Shown here: positions 1 through 9,215 of the stretch, in pieces
How the letters are laid out: each line of letters starts with the position of its first letter
Numbering within the stretch: position 1 is the stretch's first letter
Assembly: GCF_000521605.1 (NCBI RefSeq)
Contig: NZ_CP006942.1
Coordinates: 1,860,001 to 1,924,000 of the forward strand
Length of the DNA: 64,000 nucleotides
DNA from: Mannheimia sp. USDA-ARS-USMARC-1261
GTDB lineage: Bacteria > Pseudomonadota > Gammaproteobacteria > Enterobacterales > Pasteurellaceae
Direction: 5' to 3'
The notes under the pieces: generated by a model
What the model saw: only the letters and a program-made list of their open reading frames with translations
Database searches by the model: none
Told to the model about the DNA's origin: nothing
Position numbers and translations under genes: made by a program

Positions 1-1776
1 TTCATCAAAACTCATTCCACTTGGGAAAATCCCTTCTTCCACACCCACCATAAATACACGTGGGAATTCTAAGCCTTTCGCTGAGTGTAATGTCATTAGC
101 TCCACATAATCTTCGTGTTGAGAGGCTTGAGCTTCACCGGCTTCAAGGGATGCGTGAGTTAAAAAGGCAGTGAGATCAGTTAAATCTTCTGCTTCATCAG
201 GTTTAACAAACTGTTTAGTGGCAGTTACTAGCTCTTCTAAGTTTTCAATACGAACTTCACCTTTCTCGCCTTTTTCTTGTTTGTACATTTCATACAAGCC
301 CGATTTTTTAATTACATAATCGGTTTGCTCAGCTAAAGACATCTGCTCGGTTTCTTGATCTAAGGCATTAATCAATTCAACAAAGCGGAGCAACGAAGAA
401 GCCGCTCTGCCTGAAAGTTGTTCTTCCTGCACTGCCACTTGAATGGCTTGCCATAAGGTAATTTGGCGGTTTCGAGTAATTTGGCGAAGCGTGTCTAAGG
501 TTCTGTCGCCAATACCTCTGGTTGGGGTGTTAATCACACGCTCAAATGCAGCATCGTCCTGGCGGTTGGCAATCAAACGCAGATACGCCAACGCGTCTTT
601 GATCTCTTGGCGTTCAAAGAATCGCATTCCGCCGTAAATGCGGTACGGAATATTGGCTTGAATTAAGGCTTCCTCAATCACACGGGACTGGCTGTTGCTA
701 CGGTAAAGCACCGCACATTCGGCAAGATCGCCCTCGTCCTCTTTCCATTGTTTGATTTGAGAGGCGACAAAGCGGGCTTCGTCCAACTCATTGAAGGCAC
801 AGTAAATATCTACGGGTTCGCCATCACCACTATCTGTCCATAAATTTTTGCCCAAGCGGTTATCATTATTGGCAATTAATTCATTGGCACAGCTTAAAAT
901 ATTGCCGGTGGAACGGTAATTTTGCTCCAAACGAATGGTTTGAGCATTGTCATAATCGTTCAAGAAACGCTGAATATTCTCCACCTGAGCTCCACGCCAA
1001 CCGTAGATCGATTGATCATCATCGCCCACGATCATCACTTTGCCGACATCACCTGCTAATAAGCGAATAAGATCGTACTGAATGTTGTTGGTGTCTTGGA
1101 ACTCATCGATCAAAATCTGCTGAAAGCGTTGTTGATAACGCTGCAAAATCGCAGGTTTGCGTTTGAATAACTCATAAGTTCGAATAAGCAGCTCGGCAAA
1201 ATCCAATAAGCCTGCACGGTCGCACGCCTCTTGGTAGATCTGATAAATCTCAACCAGTTTTTTCTCATTTGGATCGTTATGGTGTTCGATATCTTTGGCT
1301 CGTTTTCCCTTATCTTTTTGAGCATTGATATACCAAGCAACGTGTTTCGGCGGGAAATGTTTTTCATCAATATTGTGTAGTTTCAGCAAGCGTTTGAGCA
1401 AACGCTGCTGATCTTCGGTATCCATAATTTGGAAATCTTTCGGTAAATCGGCATCTAAGTAATGGGAGCGTAATAAACGATTAGCAATACTATGAAAAGT
1501 GCCTACCCACATACCAAACAGGCGGTTATCGCCTGATTGGGAAAGGGTATGCTCAATACGGTGCCGCATTTCTGCAGCAGCTTTATTGGTAAAAGTTACG
1601 GCGAGAATGTTTGATTCCGGTATATTTTCCACGCCAATTAACCACGCAATGCGGTGAGTTAAAACCCTTGTTTTGCCCGAACCGGCTCCCGCCAGAACCA
1701 AGTAATTGCCGATTGGTGCAGCAACAGCCTCTCGCTGCTTGTCATTTAAACCATCTAATAATAATGAAAAATCCAT
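1..1776 (-). CDS. uvrD: DNA helicase II UvrD (partial, C-terminus outside window)
   Basis: 3'-5' superfamily 1 helicase used in nucleotide excision repair and methyl-directed mismatch repair. The reverse strand is open from ATG at 1776 to the window edge (592 codons). The protein begins MDFSLLLDGLNDKQREAV, closely matching E. coli UvrD. It carries the Walker A motif AGAGSGKT near residue 29, the VTFTNKAA motif, the Walker B/DEFQDT region, GDDDQSIYGWRGA, and LTLHSAKGLEF-type motif V near the cut. UvrD is usually about 720-730 residues, so roughly 130 C-terminal residues lie outside. The N-terminal wording and the mismatch-repair-type motifs favour UvrD over Rep or PcrA. Confidence 0.95.
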   Translation of the reverse strand, partial: MDFSLLLDGLNDKQREAVAAPIGNYLVLAGAGSGKTRVLTHRIAWLIGVENIPESNILAVTFTNKAAAEMRHRIEHTLSQSGDNRLFGMWVGTFHSIANRLLRSHYLDADLPKDFQIMDTEDQQRLLKRLLKLHNIDEKHFPPKHVAWYINAQKDKGKRAKDIEHHNDPNEKKLVEIYQIYQEACDRAGLLDFAELLIRTYELFKRKPAILQRYQQRFQQILIDEFQDTNNIQYDLIRLLAGDVGKVMIVGDDDQSIYGWRGAQVENIQRFLNDYDNAQTIRLEQNYRSTGNILSCANELIANNDNRLGKNLWTDSGDGEPVDIYCAFNELDEARFVASQIKQWKEDEGDLAECAVLYRSNSQSRVIEEALIQANIPYRIYGGMRFFERQEIKDALAYLRLIANRQDDAAFERVINTPTRGIGDRTLDTLRQITRNRQITLWQAIQVAVQEEQLSGRAASSLLRFVELINALDQETEQMSLAEQTDYVIKKSGLYEMYKQEKGEKGEVRIENLEELVTATKQFVKPDEAEDLTDLTAFLTHASLEAGEAQASQHEDYVELMTLHSAKGLEFPRVFMVGVEEGIFPSGMSFDE

Positions 1777-1820
1777 AATCACCTTTTAATCTGTGCTTTT
1801 ATACAGCATTATAGCCTAAA

Positions 1821-2717
1821 TTATGGGTTTAAGAAAATGTTCTCCGTTAAAATGGGATCTTGGAATTCAAAACCGGCTGCGAGGAGTTTTTCTGGAATGA
1901 GTTGTTGGTTATCTAATACTAAGCAAGCTCGTTCACCTAAGCCTAATTTCAACGCAAATTCAGGCACAGCAAAGAAAGCGGGACGATTAACTGCATTCGC
2001 TAGAATACGATTAAATTCCTCATTTCTTACGGGATTTGGTGCAACAAAATTGTAAACACCCGAACAATTTGCATTTTTTAGTAAAAAAATGACCGCTTGT
2101 ACGTGATCTCGGCGGCTAATCCACGCCCAATATTGTTTGCCTGAACCAAGTTTTCCGCCTAATCCGCATCTATAAATCGGTAAAATTTTCTTTAATGCTC
2201 CACCTTCAGGCGAAAATACCGTCCCAGTACGAATTAAACAAACTCTGGTTTTATCACTTTCAGCTTTTAGTGCAGCGGCTTCCCATTGTTGGCAAAGGTA
2301 GTTAGTGAAACAATCTTGATAACAAGCGGTCGATTCTGTATAAAAATTTGCAGATTTCGGTAAATCGCCATAAATTCCGATTGCCGAACCTGAGAGAAAA
2401 GTATGCGGAGGATTAACACTCGCATTAATTAATTCGCTGAGCTTATTGGTAATTTTAACTCGGCTTTCAATGAGTTTACGCTTTTGTTGCTCCGTCCAAC
2501 GCTTATCAAAAATGGGCTCACCGGCAAGGTTAATAACCGCATCAAAGTCGTTTAAATCGGAAAACTCATCGAGTGAATAGCAATGTGTAATCCGTTTATC
2601 ATCACTTTTTTTGTCTTTATTTCTAACTAAAAGAGTAAAGTGATGATTTTCAGATTTTAACTTTTTAATTAACTCAGTGCCAATAAAGCCCGTACCCCCC
2701 GTAATAAGAATATTCAT
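1821..2717 (-). CDS. yfcH: TIGR01777-family epimerase (YfcH-like, extended SDR)
   Basis: Predicted NAD(P)-binding sugar-nucleotide-epimerase-like protein of 298 residues; its substrate is unknown. The N-terminal Rossmann motif GGTGFIG is at residues 7-13. A second signature reads VINLAGEPIFDKRWT, typical of the YfcH/SDR39U1 family, and SGSAIGIYGD supplies the SDR active-site region. The C-terminal DUF1731-type segment is present, so the length is normal. It lies downstream of argR on the same strand, about 80 bp apart, and is probably transcribed on its own or by read-through. Assignment is by family; no pathway can be inferred from the neighbours. Confidence 0.85.
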   Translation of the reverse strand: MNILITGGTGFIGTELIKKLKSENHHFTLLVRNKDKKSDDKRITHCYSLDEFSDLNDFDAVINLAGEPIFDKRWTEQQKRKLIESRVKITNKLSELINASVNPPHTFLSGSAIGIYGDLPKSANFYTESTACYQDCFTNYLCQQWEAAALKAESDKTRVCLIRTGTVFSPEGGALKKILPIYRCGLGGKLGSGKQYWAWISRRDHVQAVIFLLKNANCSGVYNFVAPNPVRNEEFNRILANAVNRPAFFAVPEFALKLGLGERACLVLDNQQLIPEKLLAAGFEFQDPILTENIFLNP

Positions 2718-2797
2718 ACGTTATCTCCTTATAAAGAAATGGCAAACTTGCCACGCTACTGCCTTAATTATTTACAATTTAGTTATCTACCATCTAG

Positions 2798-3301
2798 CTA
2801 CAATGATGTTTCAAATAGCTCCGTGATATTTTTAATTAAATCTTCCACCAAAACCTGACGGACAGGGGTAATAAAAATGGTGTCATCGCCTGCAATTGTA
2901 CCTAAAATGCCTTCAGCTTTTCCCATTGAATCCAGTAAGCGTGCAATAAGTTGGGCTGCTCCCGGGCTGGTTTTTACCACAATTAATGCTTCATTGTAGT
3001 CAATATCAACCACTAAATTTTTAAGTGGACTTGATGTTGTTGGCACACTTAATTCTACAGGGAGCTGATAGACCATTTCCATTTTGGTGTTACGTGTTCT
3101 AACCGCTCCAAATTTAGACAACATTCGAGAAACTTTTGATTGGTTAATGTTCTCAAACCCCATTTCTTGTAATGCGGTTACAATTTCACTTTGTGAGCTG
3201 AATTTTTCTTCTCGCAGTAGTGATTTAAACGCTTCTGATAAATTATCGATCTTATCCACATTCATTCTCTTATTCATAAAAAAGCTAAAATTATTCATCA
3301 T
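2798..3301 (-). CDS. argR: Arginine repressor ArgR
   Basis: Hexameric arginine-responsive DNA-binding repressor of arginine biosynthesis, and an Xer recombination accessory factor in E. coli. The N-terminal winged helix contains the [20 protein letters not shown] recognition region and [13 protein letters not shown]. The C-terminal arginine-binding/oligomerisation domain has [10 protein letters not shown] with the paired aspartates. It has 167 residues from the ATG-ATG pair at 3301, against about 151-156 in relatives. Internal ATG codons at 3277 and 3265 could give the usual length, but neither has a better ribosome-binding site, so the start is uncertain. It is divergent from mdh, as in E. 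coli. Confidence 0.93.
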   Translation of the reverse strand: MMNNFSFFMNKRMNVDKIDNLSEAFKSLLREEKFSSQSEIVTALQEMGFENINQSKVSRMLSKFGAVRTRNTKMEMVYQLPVELSVPTTSSPLKNLVVDIDYNEALIVVKTSPGAAQLIARLLDSMGKAEGILGTIAGDDTIFITPVRQVLVEDLIKNITELFETSL

Positions 3302-3309
3302 TCTTGCTT

Positions 3310-3325
3310 ATTTATGCAAATAAAT
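3310..3325. promoter_or_regulatory. Candidate ArgR operator (ARG-box-like palindrome) upstream of argR
   Basis: ATTTAT-GCAA-ATAAAT is a perfect 6-bp inverted repeat just upstream of the argR start. On the argR strand it reads TTTGCATAAATAAGCA, which resembles the E. coli argR boxes (TTTGCATAAAAATTCA, from memory). The position suits autoregulation. It is a single box, whereas ArgR normally uses two adjacent boxes. Confidence 0.35.
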
Positions 3326-3388
3326 CAATAAACCAAGAAAAAATCCAATAAAAAATTTGCTCTATGTCTCAAAAATGAGATTTGCTGT

Positions 3389-3417
3389 TTGAATCCCGAA
3401 AAAATTTGCCTTACACT
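3389..3417 (+). promoter_or_regulatory. Probable sigma-70 promoter of mdh
   Basis: TTGAAT and TACACT are separated by 17 bp. Initiation would fall near 3424, giving a leader of about 34 nt ending in the ribosome-binding site TTAGGAGAAA ahead of the mdh ATG at 3458. Confidence 0.55.
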
Positions 3418-3457
3418 AAAATTAATCTAAACTTCCATAACTTATTAGGAGAAATTT

Positions 3458-4420
3458 ATGTGTAAAAAAGTCGCTCTTTTAGGTGCAGCAGGTGGCATTG
3501 GTCAATCTCTCGCATTATTATTAAAACTCAATTTACCTGCTAAATCTGAATTATCTCTTTATGATATTTCCCCTGTTACACCCGGTATTGCGGTTGATTT
3601 AAGCCATATTCCAACGGATGTTAAAGTAACAGGTTTTGCAGGTGAAGATCCGACTTATGCACTTAAAGATGCTGATGTGGTTGTGATTTCTGCAGGTGTT
3701 GCTCGTAAGCCGGGTATGACGCGTGCTGATTTATTCAATGTCAACGCAACTATCGTACATAACTTAGTGGAAAAAGCAGCAAAAGTTTGTCCGAAAGCGT
3801 GTATCGCAATTATCACTAACCCGGTTAATACGATTATTCCTATCGCGGCAGAAGTACTGAAAAAAGCCGGTGTTTACGATAAAAACAAACTCTTCGGGGT
3901 AACCACATTAGATGTAATTCGTGCTCACACTTTTGTAGCTGAAGCTAAAAATGTGAATGTGAAATATGTGAGAGTACCTGTTATTGGCGGGCATTCAGGC
4001 ACAACTATTCTTCCATTACTTTCACAAGCAACCGTAAATGGCTTAAAACTTGAATTCACTCAAGAGCAAATTGAGCAATTAACTCACCGCATTCAAAATG
4101 CAGGCACGGAAGTGGTTGAAGCGAAAGCAGGTGGTGGCTCAGCAACCTTATCAATGGCACAAGCAGGTGCAGAATTTGCACTTGGTTTGGTAAGAGGATT
4201 AATTGGTGAAGATGTTCTTCGCTATGCTTATATTGATAACACAAACGGAGAAACCTCTCCGGCATTCTTTGCCTACCCTATTCGTTTAGGTTCGGATGGC
4301 TTGAAAGAAGTGCTACCAATTGGCAAATTAAGCGATTTTGAGAAAAAACAAGTAGAAGATTTAATTCCAATTTTAAATGAAGAGATCGAATTAGGTCAAA
4401 AATTCAATAAAGATGCTTAA
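3458..4420 (+). CDS. mdh: NAD-dependent malate dehydrogenase
   Basis: Oxidises malate to oxaloacetate in the TCA cycle or runs in reverse in the reductive branch; cytoplasmic. The N-terminal dinucleotide motif is GAAGGIGQ (residues 9-16). [16 protein letters not shown] forms the mobile active-site loop with substrate-binding arginines, ITNPVN follows, and the catalytic histidine lies in IGGHSGTT. Length is 320 against 312 in E. coli, the excess being a short C-terminal extension. It is monocistronic, with a promoter at 3389-3417 and an intrinsic terminator at 4432-4459. Confidence 0.97.
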   Translation: MCKKVALLGAAGGIGQSLALLLKLNLPAKSELSLYDISPVTPGIAVDLSHIPTDVKVTGFAGEDPTYALKDADVVVISAGVARKPGMTRADLFNVNATIVHNLVEKAAKVCPKACIAIITNPVNTIIPIAAEVLKKAGVYDKNKLFGVTTLDVIRAHTFVAEAKNVNVKYVRVPVIGGHSGTTILPLLSQATVNGLKLEFTQEQIEQLTHRIQNAGTEVVEAKAGGGSATLSMAQAGAEFALGLVRGLIGEDVLRYAYIDNTNGETSPAFFAYPIRLGSDGLKEVLPIGKLSDFEKKQVEDLIPILNEEIELGQKFNKDA

Positions 4421-4431
4421 TTAAAATATGA

Positions 4432-4459
4432 GGGCTGATCAATCTGTCAGCCCTTTTTT
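4432..4459 (+). terminator. Rho-independent terminator of mdh
   Basis: GGGCTGA (4432-4438) pairs with TCAGCCC (4447-4453) across an 8-nt loop, followed by six T residues. Confidence 0.9.
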
Positions 4460-4493
4460 CATCTAATTTTATTATTATCAGAAGGAAATGATT

Positions 4494-4790
4494 ATGTTAA
4501 AACACAAGATTATTATTAGTTTAATGGCATTTTCTATTATCGCTTGTTCATCTAATAAGCCAGTGAAAGTCGTAAGTGGTGATAATAAATTAGATTATGC
4601 ACAACAAAAGAATATTCATATTAGTGAATCAACATTAGCAAATAACACGACGACTACAAATCAGAATATGCAAAAGCCGAAAAATGCAACGGCACTTTGC
4701 TTTAATGGGATTTATTCAACAGATATACAAAATCCTTGTGCAAATCAAGGCGGAGTAAAAGAGAAATATAGCCATTACTATGCTGATTAA
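4494..4790 (+). CDS. Small predicted lipoprotein, unknown function
   Basis: About 98 residues, not recognised. The N-terminus MLKHKIIISLMAFSIIAC followed by SSNK is a lipoprotein signal peptide with lipobox IIAC and no Asp at +2, which suggests outer-membrane sorting. The mature part is short, polar and Asn/Thr-rich, with two later cysteines (ALCFNG and NPCANQGG) that could form a disulfide. I chose the second ATG at 4494 because GAAGGAA at 4481-4487 is correctly spaced for it, while the ATG at 4488 would overlap that site. It lies between the mdh terminator and a strong hairpin at 4802-4828, so it is probably its own transcription unit. Confidence 0.75.
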   Translation: MLKHKIIISLMAFSIIACSSNKPVKVVSGDNKLDYAQQKNIHISESTLANNTTTTNQNMQKPKNATALCFNGIYSTDIQNPCANQGGVKEKYSHYYAD

Positions 4791-4801
4791 ATAGAGAATA
4801 G

Positions 4802-4828
4802 CAATACGCCCATTTTATGGGCGTATTG
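4802..4828. terminator. Bidirectional hairpin between convergent small genes
   Basis: A 12-bp perfect stem, CAATACGCCCAT / ATGGGCGTATTG, with a 3-nt loop. It separates the plus-strand lipoprotein gene from the convergent minus-strand small ORF. T-richness is modest on both sides. Confidence 0.7.
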
Positions 4829-4996
4829 TTACCCTTTCTTTTCGGCTTTTTGCTCTTTTTCGGGTTCAGGGTCAAATTTCACTACTGGCACACAGCCTCG
4901 ACAAGCACCTTGATTTACACCTAATTCATCACAAAATTGGTCGTACTTTTCAAGGGCTTTTTTAAACCAGCTTTTCTTTTCGGTTTGTTCGCTCAT
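4829..4996 (-). CDS. Small Cys-containing protein (DUF5363-like), 55 residues
   Basis: The reading frame runs from ATG at 4996 to TAA at 4829 and begins MSEQTEKKSWFKKALEKYDQ. A GGAGAAAG site stands about 5 nt upstream. The middle has three cysteines in CDELGVNQGACRGCVPVV, including a C-x2-C pair. The C-terminus is Lys/Glu-rich. This resembles a short uncharacterised protein family seen in Pasteurellaceae (I think DUF5363); the name is from memory. The C-x2-C pair could bind metal, but a single pair plus one Cys is weak support. It sits upstream of yajQ on the same strand, separated by an inverted uptake-signal pair. Confidence 0.65.
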   Translation of the reverse strand: MSEQTEKKSWFKKALEKYDQFCDELGVNQGACRGCVPVVKFDPEPEKEQKAEKKG

Positions 4997-5020
4997 TGTC
5001 TTTCTCCACTAGAAGAAATG

Positions 5021-5066
5021 ACAAGCGGTTGTTTTTGGTAAAAAATTTGTAAAAAACAACCGCTTG
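5021..5066. terminator. Inverted uptake-signal (USS) pair, likely terminator of yajQ
   Basis: ACAAGCGGTTGTTTTT at 5021-5036 is mirrored by AAAAAACAACCGCTTG at 5051-5066, forming a stem-loop with T-rich flanks just downstream of the yajQ stop. It is also the upstream flank of the 55-residue ORF. Confidence 0.7.
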
Positions 5067-5075
5067 CCTACTTAA

Positions 5076-6444
<1,369 letters not shown>

Positions 6445-6529
6445 AGTCTTATTTTAGGTTGTTTAAATTTACTGCATTAATCTAACAGAAAACCGTGCTA
6501 CAATCACGCATCATTTTAAGAGGAATGCT

Positions 6530-7189
6530 ATGTATATTACTCGCGAAAAAATAGCTAAAACGCTTTTACTGGCTGGGATTACTGCTCTCTGCATCGCGGT
6601 TGTGGCGGTTATTTTAACGGGCGTAAATCAGTTTAAATTAGGCTCTCAATTAGCAAGTATTAACCAAGTGTCAAATCTGTCGCATTTATTGGTTCGCCAA
6701 CAAGCGAATATTTTCTCGTTTTTATTAGTAAAAAATGCAAAAACAGATGAATTGGTTGATGCATTGGATAGTTTTGCAAAAGAAGATTTTATTATTGATG
6801 CAAATATTTATTCGCCCAAAGGTGTGCTGCTCGCACAAAGTCAAAATGCGAAAGAGTTAAAAACTCTATTAACCTCTGAACAAGTAGAAAAAACACAGCA
6901 AATTGTTGAGCCTATTTTTGCCCAGCAAGCATTGGTTGGTTTTTTACGCGTTACGTTTGATGCCGAGTACGGACAAACTACAAAAGCCCGAGTAGAGCAA
7001 CAATTCCATCAACTTTATGGCGAGATGATTATTTTGCTTTTAACAGGTATATTGCTGGCAAGCAGCGTACATTATTACTTCCGCCGTAAAATTCATCAGC
7101 TACAAATCGCTCCAAAACCAATGATGAGTGAAGTAAAAACACAAACCCAGCGTTTTCATTCACGTCGTCGATGGATTAAGCAGAAATAG
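6530..7189 (+). CDS. ytjB: AhpA/YtjB (SMP-like) membrane protein
   Basis: 219-residue inner-membrane protein. One hydrophobic segment lies at about residues 12-31 and a second at about 167-183 (MIILLLTGILLASSVHYYF), enclosing a periplasmic loop and leaving a basic cytoplasmic tail (RRKIHQ to SRRRWIKQK). This is the topology of E. coli YtjB/Smp, which is also divergent from serB. Function is not established. RBS AAGAGGAA precedes the ATG at 6530. Confidence 0.85.
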   Translation: MYITREKIAKTLLLAGITALCIAVVAVILTGVNQFKLGSQLASINQVSNLSHLLVRQQANIFSFLLVKNAKTDELVDALDSFAKEDFIIDANIYSPKGVLLAQSQNAKELKTLLTSEQVEKTQQIVEPIFAQQALVGFLRVTFDAEYGQTTKARVEQQFHQLYGEMIILLLTGILLASSVHYYFRRKIHQLQIAPKPMMSEVKTQTQRFHSRRRWIKQK

Positions 7190-7208
7190 CGTGTTATCAA
7201 AGAAACGA

Positions 7209-7236
7209 TTGTAATTTGAACGAATAAGCGTATAAT
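7209..7236 (+). promoter_or_regulatory. Probable promoter of infA
   Basis: TTGTAA, a 16-bp spacer and a consensus TATAAT (7231-7236). Initiation near 7243 would leave an approximately 50-nt leader ending in AAAGAGGAATAA before the infA ATG. Confidence 0.6.
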
Positions 7237-7294
7237 ATCCGCCGTTTTTCGCCAAATGGCATAGCAAAGAAAATTAAAATTTAAAGAGGAATAA

Positions 7295-7513
<219 letters not shown>

Positions 7514-7524
7514 TTTGTATAATC

Positions 7525-7566
7525 AAAAAAAATAGAGGCGAACACTTAACAGGTTCGCCTTTATTT
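7525..7566. terminator. Bidirectional terminator between infA and the HI0933-type gene
   Basis: AGGCGAAC (7536-7543) pairs with GTTCGCCT (7553-7560). It has an A-run at 7525-7532 and a T-run at 7560-7566, so it can serve both converging genes. Confidence 0.88.
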
Positions 7567-7578
7567 TCAGATTGAAGT

Positions 7579-8772
7579 TTAACCTTTCTCAATAATTGCT
7601 TCTGCACAAGCAAAAGCGGATGACCACGCCCATTGGAAGTTATAGCCACCAAGCCAGCCTGTTACATCGAGCACTTCGCCGATAAAATAAAGCCCATCAA
7701 CATTTTTAGCTTCCATTGTTTTAGAAGAAATATAATGGGTATCGATCCCGCCCTTTGTTACTTCTGCGGTACGATAGCCTTCTGTGCCATTTGGTAAAAA
7801 TTGCCAGTGATGGATAAATTCATTTAAGAAAGCGAGATCTTTTTTGCTCAAATCGGCAATGATTTTATCAGCCAGCAATTTCTGCTCTAGCCAAATATCA
7901 ACTAATTTTTTCGGAAAATAGCGAGATAATACGGTTTTTAACTGCAATTTCGGCGAAGATTGACGAAGTTCTTTCAATATATCAAGAATGGATTCACTTG
8001 GAAGTAAATCAATTTCCACCGTTTCGCCCAATTCCCAATAATTCGAGATCTGTAAAATAGCAGGACCAGATAATCCTCTATGAGTAAACAACATTTGATT
8101 ACTAAAACTTTTTCCATTTTGGCTGGAAACAGTAACAGGAATGGCAATGCCTGAAAGTTCGGTAAAGTATTTATCAGTTTCTTTCCAAGTAAAAGGCACA
8201 AGGCTGGCACGAGGAGCAATAACAGGAATGCCAAACTGTTCGGCAATTTGATAACCAAAAGGGCTTGCACCTAATGCTGGCATTGATAATCCGCCTGTGG
8301 CAATCACTAAATGCTCCGCTTGGAACTGCTCACTAGCGGTCGAAATTTGGAAATTTTTTGCAAATTTTTCGACGGAAATGACCGCTTGTCGTAAAAAGAT
8401 CTCGACTTTACCTTTCTCACATTCTGCTTGTAATAAATCGACAATCTGTTGCGAGCTTTCATCACAGAAAAGTTGTCCAAGCTCTTTTTCGTGATAGCTG
8501 ATGCCGTAACTCGCAACAAGGGAAATAAAATCCCATTGAGTGTAACGAGAGAGAGCCGATTTTACAAAATGACGGTTTTGGCTAAGGTAATTCCCGGCTC
8601 CAATCTCTAAATTGGTAAAATTACAAAAACCACCACCCGACATTAAAATCTTACGTCCGATTTTCTTGCCACTATCTAGCAGTGCAACTTTTTTGCCGCC
8701 TTGCCCTAGTTGAGCGGCACAAAATAACCCTGCCGCCCCTGCACCAATAATGATGACATCAAATTTTTGCAT
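7579..8772 (-). CDS. HI0933/YhiN-family flavoprotein (NAD(P)/FAD-dependent oxidoreductase)
   Basis: 397-residue FAD protein. The N-terminal dinucleotide motif is IIGAGAAGLFCAAQLGQGGK, then GRKILMSGGGFCNFTN, a family signature. The C-terminal FAD-contact region reads GLYFIGEVLDVTGWLGGYN. The family (H. influenzae HI0933, E. coli YhiN) is structurally known, but its physiological reaction is not settled; some Gram-positive members are reported as bile-acid or disulfide reductases. Its start codon overlaps the stop of the upstream DsrE gene by one base, so the pair is translationally coupled. Confidence 0.9.
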   Translation of the reverse strand: MQKFDVIIIGAGAAGLFCAAQLGQGGKKVALLDSGKKIGRKILMSGGGFCNFTNLEIGAGNYLSQNRHFVKSALSRYTQWDFISLVASYGISYHEKELGQLFCDESSQQIVDLLQAECEKGKVEIFLRQAVISVEKFAKNFQISTASEQFQAEHLVIATGGLSMPALGASPFGYQIAEQFGIPVIAPRASLVPFTWKETDKYFTELSGIAIPVTVSSQNGKSFSNQMLFTHRGLSGPAILQISNYWELGETVEIDLLPSESILDILKELRQSSPKLQLKTVLSRYFPKKLVDIWLEQKLLADKIIADLSKKDLAFLNEFIHHWQFLPNGTEGYRTAEVTKGGIDTHYISSKTMEAKNVDGLYFIGEVLDVTGWLGGYNFQWAWSSAFACAEAIIEKG

Positions 8773-9140
8773 TAGAAATTGAGTACCTTATCTACTTCTA
8801 CTGTCCAATCTGCAAGCTCAATAAGTGTGCCTATTTCTACACCATCTACCAACATTAAATGAGTAATACCACGTGTGTTTGTGCAAGTTTTACAGAGTTT
8901 CACTATTGCCCCCTGTGCAGTTAAAATTTCCAGCATCTGCTGAACGTGATACCCTTCTACAGGATTTTGTTTGGCAAGCCCAGCAGTAACCGCATCAGAC
9001 ATTAAAAAAATCCGAATTTCGGCTTTTTCTTTGTATTGCTCTTGAATTTGTAATGCCAAACGCAAACCACTAAAGAAGGTTTCATTACCGTAAGGTGCTG
9101 AATTGATGATGAAAAGTAGTTTTTGAACTTGATTAGACAT
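8772..9140 (-). CDS. DsrE/YchN-family protein
   Basis: 122-residue cytoplasmic protein of the DsrE-like fold. It begins MSNQVQKLLFIINSAPYG and contains GNETFFSGLRLALQIQE and LMSDAVTAGLAKQNP, with CKTCTNTRG near the C-terminus where sulfur-relay relatives keep a reactive cysteine. ATG at 9140 was chosen because GAGGT stands 8 nt upstream; the open frame extends further without a ribosome site. It is coupled to the flavoprotein gene, which suggests a shared redox or sulfur-related task, but that is inference. Confidence 0.85.
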   Translation of the reverse strand: MSNQVQKLLFIINSAPYGNETFFSGLRLALQIQEQYKEKAEIRIFLMSDAVTAGLAKQNPVEGYHVQQMLEILTAQGAIVKLCKTCTNTRGITHLMLVDGVEIGTLIELADWTVEVDKVLNF

Positions 9141-9178
9141 AGTTTTACCTCGGAATACACGAAACACATAGATAATTT

Positions 9179-9205
9179 AAAAATTCCCTCTCACAGGAGA
9201 GGGAA
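9179..9205 (-). terminator. Terminator of the purine permease gene
   Basis: TTCCCTCTC (9184-9192) and GAGAGGGAA (9197-9205) form a 9-bp stem with a 4-nt loop. On the minus strand it is followed by a T-run reaching 9179. Confidence 0.8.
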
Positions 9206-9215
9206 ACCTACAAAG

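Noticed and set aside
3250-3262. Exact DnaA-box sequence TTATCCACA
   Set aside because: It is a single copy inside the argR coding region, with no cluster of boxes or AT-rich unwinding element, and far from dnaA. Chance is the simplest explanation.
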